From Kiritimatiellia bacterium (GTDB lineage: Bacteria > Verrucomicrobiota > Kiritimatiellia > RFP12 > UBA1067), in NCBI GenBank assembly GCA_017514235.1, contig JAFWKK010000038.1, positions 124,001 to 188,000 of the forward strand: DNA of 64,000 nucleotides, in the 5' to 3' direction. Both the position numbers and the translations under genes were made by a program. The notes under the pieces were generated by a model, which searched no databases, had not been told where the DNA came from, and worked only from the letters and a program-made list of their open reading frames with translations. Shown piece by piece: positions 58,088-64,000 of the stretch (its first letter is position 1; every line of letters begins with the position of its first letter).

Positions 58088-59165
58088 GTTCCTCGTTCTC
58101 GCGGCAGCCTTCGAGATCGGGCCATTCTACGAGCAACGGCACGACTACGCGGCGTTGCGTCCGTTCGTTTCCATGGACGGCGAGACGACCGATGTGCTGT
58201 GGCCTGTGTTCACCTCCCACCGGGACTGGTGGCGGTTATGTTACTTCACGCACTGGCAGTCATACCCTGAAGACGGCTACCAGTTCGACATACTGCCGAT
58301 CTGGTGGAACGGGAAGGAAGACAGGGACGGCAATCCCTACTGGGGCCTGTTCCCGATATGGGGCAGCCACCCTCATGCGCTAGCAATGTACGATTTCCGG
58401 TTTTGCCTCTGGCCGGTCTGGATGCGCTACCGCATGCCGCGAAAGGCGGCGGACAGCGGCTTCATGACCTCCAACGCAGTCCTTTTCCCCTTCTTCCACT
58501 GGCGCGACGACGGCTCCTGGGGAGCATGGCCGATCTACGGCGTCAGCCACAACCGAGCCGACGACCATCGCTACGTCCTATGGCCGCTGCTGAACTGGAA
58601 AGTCTGTGTCGAAGACCGCGACACGTCCGGCGCAGGCTCAGCATGGATGCTCTGGCCCCTCTGCGGCGCAGTCAGCAGGGAGCGAGAGTCGCAGTGGCTC
58701 TTCCTGCCTCCCCTCTTCTCGTCCGCCAAGACGCCAGACGGCTGGCGCGGACGATTCCCCTTCCCGCTTGTGGAGATCGAACGCCTACGGGACCGCGACC
58801 GCACCAGCGTATTCCCTTTCTACGAGCATATCGTAAACTACAGCTATAAGGACCGCGTCGAGACAGGCCGCATAACGCGTTTCGGCTGGCGCCTCGTGGA
58901 ACTTCTGCCGGACGAGACGCGAGTCTTCCCGTTCTACGTGAAAAGCGACGGCTATCTGCGCGCCTGGCCATTCTGGGAGTCGTCGAGGGCGAAGGACGGC
59001 ACCACCCGCGGACGTTTCCTCTCGCTCTTCCCGATACGCTGGGTCGACGCCGTAGACCGCAACTGGGCGAAGTACTGGACGCTCTACGAGACGGAATCCG
59101 CGTCCGGCTGCACCCGGCACTCGCTCCTCTGGGGGCTTATCCAATGGAGGACTTTCGATGACTGA
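58077..59165 (+). CDS. WP-repeat protein of unknown function, GTG start
   Basis: A 362-residue protein rich in Trp, Phe, Pro and Tyr. It contains 14 short units of the form hydrophobic-[WF/L]-P-hydrophobic-hydrophobic (LWPVF, ILPIW, LFPIW, LWPVW, LFPFF, AWPIY, LWPLL, LWPLC, FLPPL, RFPFP, VFPFY, VFPFY, AWPFW, LFPIR), spaced about 15-35 residues apart. Alternating strands suggest a beta-propeller, solenoid or barrel. No Pfam family is recognised with confidence. The GTG at 58077 overlaps the previous stop and has GAGGAG upstream. Its end overlaps the UbiA gene. The operon suggests a role in envelope glycan assembly. Confidence 0.7.
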   Translation: MFAEFLVLAAAFEIGPFYEQRHDYAALRPFVSMDGETTDVLWPVFTSHRDWWRLCYFTHWQSYPEDGYQFDILPIWWNGKEDRDGNPYWGLFPIWGSHPHALAMYDFRFCLWPVWMRYRMPRKAADSGFMTSNAVLFPFFHWRDDGSWGAWPIYGVSHNRADDHRYVLWPLLNWKVCVEDRDTSGAGSAWMLWPLCGAVSRERESQWLFLPPLFSSAKTPDGWRGRFPFPLVEIERLRDRDRTSVFPFYEHIVNYSYKDRVETGRITRFGWRLVELLPDETRVFPFYVKSDGYLRAWPFWESSRAKDGTTRGRFLSLFPIRWVDAVDRNWAKYWTLYETESASGCTRHSLLWGLIQWRTFDD

Positions 59166-60063
59166 CAAGTTCAGGACTTGGGCACGGGCGCTGCGTGTCG
59201 AGCAATGGACGAAAAACGGCGTCGTCATGCTGGCGTGGTTCTTTTCCGTCGCCGACGCATCGCAACGAGAGATCGCACGCGGCTGGGAGTCGTTTCTGAT
59301 GGCCGTGGCAATGGCCGGGGCCTTCTCGCTCGTCTCGTCGGCATTCTACCTTCTGAACGACGTTTCCGACTTCGAGGCCGACAAGCTTCACCCGGTGAAG
59401 CGCTTCCGCCCGATTGCCGCTGGCCTAATCCAACGCATGACCGCCGTCCGCGTCGCGCTCGTCCTCTTTGCCGTCGGATTCTCCTACCCCGCGCTGGTCG
59501 TGATTTTCCTGCCGACGCGCACCGTAGCGTTTGCTACCATGCTCGCCTACGTCGTGCTGCAGTGCCTCTACACCGGCCTCCTGAAGCGCATACCGTACCT
59601 CGACGCTGCAACGCTCGCATCAGGCTTCGTCCTTCGCGCCATCGCAGGCGCGGCGATCATCTCCGCATACATATCCCCTTGGCTTCTCGTCTGCACGTTC
59701 ACGCTCTCGATGTTCCTGGCGTTCTGCAAGAGGAAGAACGAAATGGAGACGGCGCTCGAATCACGCGCCGTGCTGAAGCATTACCATCCACACATACTCA
59801 AGGCTCTCATACTGCTCGCTGCCGCAGCGTCGGTAGGCGAATACCTCGCCTACACGATCACGTCGAAGATGGGCATCAGGTTCCCGGGACTGTGGTGCAC
59901 CTCGGTTTTCGTCGCCGCTGGAATAACCCGCTACCTCTTCCTTGCCTGGCGGCGCGGCGACGTCGGCCGCCCGGAACGCGTACTGCTCAGCGACCGCTGG
60001 CTTTGGGCCGCCATCGGCGGTTACGCCGTGTCGTCGATTGTGGTTGTCGCCATCTCCGCTTGA
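59158..60063 (+). CDS. UbiA family prenyltransferase, DPPR-synthase-like
   Basis: A 301-residue integral membrane protein with about eight hydrophobic segments. The Asp-rich motif NDVSDFEADKLHPVKRFRPI is characteristic of decaprenyl-phosphate phosphoribosyltransferases, which move phosphoribose to a polyprenyl phosphate (first step to decaprenyl-phosphoryl arabinose). KRKNEMETAL is the usual second motif region. The ATG overlaps the previous gene by 8 nt. A GT-C-like gene two positions upstream could use the lipid-linked pentose. Confidence 0.85.
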   Translation: MTDKFRTWARALRVEQWTKNGVVMLAWFFSVADASQREIARGWESFLMAVAMAGAFSLVSSAFYLLNDVSDFEADKLHPVKRFRPIAAGLIQRMTAVRVALVLFAVGFSYPALVVIFLPTRTVAFATMLAYVVLQCLYTGLLKRIPYLDAATLASGFVLRAIAGAAIISAYISPWLLVCTFTLSMFLAFCKRKNEMETALESRAVLKHYHPHILKALILLAAAASVGEYLAYTITSKMGIRFPGLWCTSVFVAAGITRYLFLAWRRGDVGRPERVLLSDRWLWAAIGGYAVSSIVVVAISA

Positions 60064-60070
60064 GCGCCCC

Positions 60071-61339
60071 ATGACGGAATTCATCGCCGAACTCGCCGCA
60101 CGCCGCCGCTTCGGCATGAAGCCGGGCCTGCACGCCATGCGCAGCATCTGCGCCGCGCTAGGCGCACCCCAGCGGCGCTTGCGCGCAATCCACGTTGCCG
60201 GAACGAACGGCAAGGGCGCTGTCTGCGCAATCCTCGACGCCTGCCTGCTGGCGACCGGACGAACGACAGGCCGCTACACTTCTCCGCATCTGCTGACAAT
60301 AAACGAACGCTTCTGCCTCAACGGCACTCCTGTCGGCGACGCACCGCTCGAAGCGGCCGCCGAGTGCGTTTTCCGCGTGATCCGGGAACTTGCTCCAGAC
60401 AACAAAGGTCAGCCTCGGGAAATCACCTACTTCGAGGCGCTTACAGCCGTCGCATTCCAGCTGTTCGCAGAGCGTCGCCCAGACTGGACAATACTTGAAT
60501 GCGGTCTTGGCGGACGACTTGACGCAACCAACGTCTGCGAACCAGCTCTCTGCATAATCACTCGCATCGGCCTGGACCACTGTGACTGGCTCGGCGACAC
60601 GACAGAAGCCATAGCCGCAGAAAAGGCCGGCATAATCAAGCCCGGCGTGCCGATCGTCCTCGGACGGAACGACCAGTCCGTCCGTGCCGTCGTTGAGGCG
60701 CGCGCCGAAGCACTAGGCGCCCCCTTCCGCTACGCGCCCGACCTCGCGGCTGAATCTGAAATACCCGCCGATTTCGCGCTCGCGGGACGCTTCAACCGCG
60801 AAAACGCCGTCACGGCCCTCGCCGCGCTGAAGGTACTGGAAGCGACTCCTGCGCCTTGCCTTACAGCCGGTTTTGCTAACGTCACATGGCCGGGACGCTT
60901 TCAGCGCGTCAGGAACTTCATCGTGGACGGCGCACACAACCCTCCGGCTGCAGAGGCGCTCGTAGCCGCGCTGCGGGAAGCTGGCGCGGCGGACCGCTCG
61001 TTGATTCTCGTCGCCGGGTTCTGCGGTGACAAGGACGCCGACTGCGTTCTGCGCATTCTCGCTCCGGTCGTCCGCCGCGCTTTCGCCGTCCATACGGGAA
61101 ACCCGCGTTCACTCTCCGCGTCAGAGACGGCGGTGCTAATGCGCCGCGCCGGAATGGACACGGTGCCTCTCGAAAGCGTCAGTACCGCCATTTCCGCCGT
61201 CGGCGACAGCCCGACGCTAATCTGCGGATCGCTTTTCCTCGCAGGGCTCGCACTGAAAGAACTGGACGCCTTCCCCTGGCCGTCGATGCGCCGCGACCCG
61301 GCAGAACTGCTCAAGGGGAAGGGCGACACGACTGACTGA
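60071..61339 (+). CDS. folC: Folylpolyglutamate synthase / dihydrofolate synthase
   Basis: A 422-residue Mur-ligase-type enzyme that adds glutamate to dihydropteroate or folates. The P-loop HVAGTNGKGAVCAI is at about residue 41, GRYTSPHL and the FEALTAVAF region follow, GLGGRLDATNV marks the family, and the C-terminal domain begins with VDGAHNPPAAEAL. The ATG at 60071 lies 7 nt after the UbiA stop and matches the family N-terminus; a longer frame to 59942 is rejected. Last gene of the plus-strand operon, converging on a permease gene with 14 nt between. Confidence 0.93.
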   Translation: MTEFIAELAARRRFGMKPGLHAMRSICAALGAPQRRLRAIHVAGTNGKGAVCAILDACLLATGRTTGRYTSPHLLTINERFCLNGTPVGDAPLEAAAECVFRVIRELAPDNKGQPREITYFEALTAVAFQLFAERRPDWTILECGLGGRLDATNVCEPALCIITRIGLDHCDWLGDTTEAIAAEKAGIIKPGVPIVLGRNDQSVRAVVEARAEALGAPFRYAPDLAAESEIPADFALAGRFNRENAVTALAALKVLEATPAPCLTAGFANVTWPGRFQRVRNFIVDGAHNPPAAEALVAALREAGAADRSLILVAGFCGDKDADCVLRILAPVVRRAFAVHTGNPRSLSASETAVLMRRAGMDTVPLESVSTAISAVGDSPTLICGSLFLAGLALKELDAFPWPSMRRDPAELLKGKGDTTD

Positions 61340-61353
61340 AGCGTCGTTACGCC

Positions 61354-62580
61354 CTATTCGTAGCGCAGGCAGTCGATGGGGTTAAGCTTTGACGCACGGT
61401 AGGCGGGATAGAAACCGAAGAACATTCCGACGAAGGCGGAGAAGAGAAACGAGTAGAGCGCACTTGAGAATTCGATCACGATAGGCCAGTGGTTGACTTC
61501 GCCAATGACGTTCGCGACGACTACGCCCAGGCCTACGCCCAGCGCCCCGCCGACGGTAGAGAGTACGACCGCCTCTATTATGAACTGGGAGAGAATCATG
61601 AACGGAGTCGCCCCGATGGCCATCCTGAGGCCGATCTCGCGTATGCGTTCAGTGACCGAGACAAGCATTATGTTCATGATGCCGATACCACCCACAAGAA
61701 GCGAAATCGCCGCCACGGCAGTGAGCAGCACCGTCATCAGCGACGACACAGAGCCCATCGTGGACATGATTTCGGTCGTGTCGCGAGTCTCGAAATCGTC
61801 GTCCTGGTAATCTGGCAACTTGTGGCGCTGACGGAGAAGCGCCGTTACCTCGCGCTTAGCCTCGTCAAGGTCGCTCATGTCATGGAGCGAAAGGTTCATC
61901 ATGTTGATGGACCTAAACTTGGAACGCGTCAGAACTCGCCCGACCGTCGTGTAAGGGGCCATCACCGTATCGTCCTGGTCCTGTCCCCAGCCGTTGGCGC
62001 CTTTCGAGCGCAGGACGCCGATGATCTTGAAAGGCATGGCCCCTATGCGGAGCGTCCGTCCAACCGGATCCTCGCCGTCAAAGAGGTTGTTCTGCACAGT
62101 CGTACCTATTACGCAGACGCGCGCATAACTGCGCTCCTCGTCCTCGGTGAAGAAGCGGCCTTCGCCGATCTGCCAGTTCCGTATCTCCGGCATGTCGCAC
62201 GATACGCCGGAGACGCGGCAGCTCCAGTTCTTGTTCTGGTAGACAAGCTGGGAGCTGACGTTCACAGCCGGAGAGACGTAACGGACGAGGTGTCCGAGCT
62301 CCCGCTTTATGGCCTCGGCATCGTCCGCCGTCATCGTCTGCCCGGAACCCATGCCGCTGCGGACCTGTCCGCGACGGTTTGAGTCCGGGAAGACCATCAC
62401 GAGGTTGTTGCCCATCGTAGATATCTCGTTGAGCATCATGGTCGAGGCGCCCTTGCCGATGGCCAGGACAGCGATTACCGCCGCAATGCCCACGATGATG
62501 CCGAGGCAGGTGAGCAGCGCGCGCGTCTTGTTGCGCAAGATCGCGAGGATCGCGACCTTGAATATCATAACGAAATTCAC
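61354..62580 (-). CDS. MacB-type ABC transporter permease
   Basis: A 408-residue permease with the MacB/FtsX layout: one N-terminal membrane segment (LLTCLGIIVGIAAVIAVLAIG), a large periplasmic MacB_PCD domain (about 45-250) and three C-terminal membrane segments, with SVTERIREIGLRMAIGAT as the coupling motif. Forms a tripartite efflux or lipoprotein/peptide export pump with the ATPase and HlyD-like genes next to it. Its ATG overlaps the ATPase stop (ATGA). Confidence 0.92.
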   Translation of the reverse strand: MNFVMIFKVAILAILRNKTRALLTCLGIIVGIAAVIAVLAIGKGASTMMLNEISTMGNNLVMVFPDSNRRGQVRSGMGSGQTMTADDAEAIKRELGHLVRYVSPAVNVSSQLVYQNKNWSCRVSGVSCDMPEIRNWQIGEGRFFTEDEERSYARVCVIGTTVQNNLFDGEDPVGRTLRIGAMPFKIIGVLRSKGANGWGQDQDDTVMAPYTTVGRVLTRSKFRSINMMNLSLHDMSDLDEAKREVTALLRQRHKLPDYQDDDFETRDTTEIMSTMGSVSSLMTVLLTAVAAISLLVGGIGIMNIMLVSVTERIREIGLRMAIGATPFMILSQFIIEAVVLSTVGGALGVGLGVVVANVIGEVNHWPIVIEFSSALYSFLFSAFVGMFFGFYPAYRASKLNPIDCLRYE

Positions 62581-63293
62581 CCTGCCGCCCCCTTCCCAGG
62601 CGCGGACTCACGGCGGTCGTCCCGCACGAGGCGGCCGTCCTTCATAACCAGGTGCCGCTTCGCGTAGGCCGCGATGTCGTCCTCGTGCGTGACCATCACG
62701 ATTGTAATGCCCTCGTTCGAGAGTTCGGTGAAGAGCTTCATGATCTCCACTGACGCCTTAGTGTCGAGGTTGCCTGTCGGCTCGTCGGCGAAGAGCACGG
62801 GAGGCGCGTTCATCAGGGCGCGGGCGATGGCGACGCGCTGCTGCTGTCCGCCGGAAAGTTGCGCCGGGGTGTGCGTGCCGCGCCCCCCGAGTCCGACCCG
62901 CTTAAGGAGCTCCAGAGCGCGCCTGCGTCGCTCGCGCCGGGAAAGGCGCCCCATGTAGAGGTCCGGCAGCTCCACCTGCTCGATGGCGCTAGTGCGCGGC
63001 AGCAGGTTGAAGTTCTGGAACACGAAGCCCAGCTTGCGGTTCCTGATGAGCGCTAGTTCCTTGCGCGTGCGACGCGCAACCTCCATTCCGTCCAGCCGGT
63101 AGCTGCCGCTTGTAGGCGTATCGAGGCAGCCGAGAATGTTCAGGAGCGTCGACTTGCCAGACCCCGATGCGCCCATGATGGCCACGAACTCGCCTTCGTC
63201 GATGTCAAGGGAGACGCCGTCGAGCGCATGCACCGGCTCCTCGCCCTGCGCGTATATCTTCTTCAGGTCTCTGAACTCTATCAGATGCGCCAT
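62577..63293 (-). CDS. MacB-type ABC transporter ATP-binding protein
   Basis: A 238-residue ATPase with Walker [10 protein letters not shown], signature LSGGQQQR, Walker [13 protein letters not shown] and switch His in VTHEDD, all typical of the LolD/MacB group. The ATG at 63293 begins the conserved [14 protein letters not shown]; the frame open to 63419 would overlap the HlyD gene and is rejected. It lies 16 nt after the HlyD-like gene and overlaps the permease start. Confidence 0.93.
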   Translation of the reverse strand: MAHLIEFRDLKKIYAQGEEPVHALDGVSLDIDEGEFVAIMGASGSGKSTLLNILGCLDTPTSGSYRLDGMEVARRTRKELALIRNRKLGFVFQNFNLLPRTSAIEQVELPDLYMGRLSRRERRRRALELLKRVGLGGRGTHTPAQLSGGQQQRVAIARALMNAPPVLFADEPTGNLDTKASVEIMKLFTELSNEGITIVMVTHEDDIAAYAKRHLVMKDGRLVRDDRRESAPGKGAAG

Positions 63294-63309
63294 CTGCCAG
63301 AGGCTCCGA

Positions 63310-64000
63310 CTACTTCTTCGGTTCAGGGGCCGTGCCCCTGTTCTTGTTCCGCTGCGGGAACTTCGGCTTGAACGGATTGGTGGTATCGTCCTTGGAGGCA
63401 AGCGTCGCGGGGGTCTCATAGCCTACTGCCGCCTGCTTGCCTTCCAGCGCGTCATTTCCGACGACCTGCGTGAAGGAGGCGTCGGAGACGCCCTCGGTAA
63501 CGACGACAGGCTCGAGCAGCCCGTCGTCGCCAACGAACCAGAGCTTGCGTCCGCGAGGCACTTCGCCAGGTCGACGGTCCTCCTCCTTCGGACGGAAACG
63601 GAACGCAGCGGCGGACACTACGACCGCGTTCTCTGCGCGCGCCGTCTCGATGGAAAGTGTCGCCGTCATTCCTGGAAAGAGCATCTCGTCGGGGTTTTCG
63701 GCTTCGATGATGATCGGATACGTGACGACGTTGTTCAGTGTGGTCGCAGCCTTGCGCACCTGCTTGACGCGCCCCTTGAACCTGCGGCGGTAAGCGTCGG
63801 CAGTGAACGTAACCTCCTGTCCGACCTTGACGTTCCCGACGTCGGCCTCAGGCACGGTCGCCTCGACCCAGACGACCTTCAGGTCCTCGGCTATGGTCAG
63901 CACCGGCACGGCGTTGTAGGAAGACACAACGGTTTCGCCCTCCTCCACCTTGCGGGCGATCACGACGCCGTTCACCGGCGAGCGTATCGTGCAGTAGTCG
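63310..64000 (-). CDS. HlyD/MacA-type membrane fusion protein (5' end beyond window)
   Basis: The C-terminal 230 residues of a periplasmic adaptor subunit. IRSPVNGVVIARKVEEGETV is the second half of the lipoyl-like domain, followed by the beta-barrel region (VVWVEATVPEADVGNVKVGQ) and the membrane-proximal domain. The C-terminus is Pro/Lys/Asn-rich (NPFKPKFPQRNKNRG). The start and signal peptide lie beyond 64000. First gene of the efflux operon with the ATPase and permease genes. Confidence 0.9.
   Translation of the reverse strand, partial: DYCTIRSPVNGVVIARKVEEGETVVSSYNAVPVLTIAEDLKVVWVEATVPEADVGNVKVGQEVTFTADAYRRRFKGRVKQVRKAATTLNNVVTYPIIIEAENPDEMLFPGMTATLSIETARAENAVVVSAAAFRFRPKEEDRRPGEVPRGRKLWFVGDDGLLEPVVVTEGVSDASFTQVVGNDALEGKQAAVGYETPATLASKDDTTNPFKPKFPQRNKNRGTAPEPKK

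Noticed and set aside
1-64000. tRNA, rRNA, CRISPR arrays, transposons, att sites and replication origin
   Set aside because: None recognised by reading both strands. Almost all sequence is accounted for by protein genes. A tRNAscan or Rfam scan would be needed to exclude small RNAs fully.

Overview
This 64 kb window looks like a piece of a GC-rich bacterial chromosome from the PVC group, most likely a Kiritimatiellae/Verrucomicrobia-type anaerobe. That placement is inferred from the gene mix: many secreted, unclassified glycoside-hydrolase-like proteins, tandem secreted SUMF1-domain proteins, a fused SecDF, XRE-cupin regulators linked to acyl-CoA ligases, and a KS/AT/DH set of the PUFA-synthase type. 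No rRNA, tRNA, CRISPR array, transposase or phage gene was recognised. Coding density is very high. Many genes overlap by ATGA, and most control sequence sits in short gaps.

Left part (1-10138, minus strand): metG (cut by the window edge), a PIG-L deacetylase, two large secreted glycosidase-like proteins and hrpB. Next is a plus-strand operon (10231-15072). It has a strong promoter, a 28-codon leader ORF rich in Ile/Leu codons and an attenuator-like pair of alternative hairpins. These precede an acyl-CoA ligase, an XRE-cupin-ligase fusion and an XRE-cupin regulator. The layout suggests attenuation by branched-chain amino acids of genes that could activate carboxylic acids.

Centre (15059-32891, minus strand): eleven genes with gaps of at most 25 nt, preceded by a recognisable promoter. 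In transcription order they are a small anchored protein, three secreted SUMF1 paralogues, a LarA-family protein, a KdgT permease, a secreted GH20-like protein, a ketosynthase-like protein, an AT-DH-PPTase protein, a short KamA radical SAM enzyme and a soluble multi-GAF hybrid histidine kinase. The KS, AT and DH domains have lost their catalytic residues (KS Cys to Met and first His to Asp; AT GHSxG to GFAGG and His to Asn; DH His to Tyr), yet both frames are open and the PPTase motifs are intact. This is the strongest candidate for an undescribed system here.

Right part: another secreted glycosidase-like protein; a gltD-like oxidoreductase-cysK-epmA operon; an rnhC-exbB-exbD-tonB operon; a SWIM-SNF2 helicase; a Tat-exported FAD oxidoreductase; a CPBP protease; secDF with an acyl-CoA ligase; a small operon with a PlsC-like acyltransferase; a metY-led plus-strand operon with a GT-C/TPR membrane protein, a WP-repeat protein, a DPPR-synthase-like UbiA protein and folC; and a MacA/MacB-type efflux set cut by the right edge.

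A recurring promoter signature is an extended -10 (TGGTATAAT or TGCTATAAT) with no clear -35. In seven places it lies only 6-8 nt before the start codon, which implies leaderless mRNAs (metG, hrpB, rnhC, the SNF2 gene, the CPBP gene and the divergent pair at 53242/53310). Four convergent gene pairs are separated by fewer than 20 nt or overlap, leaving no room for an intrinsic terminator.
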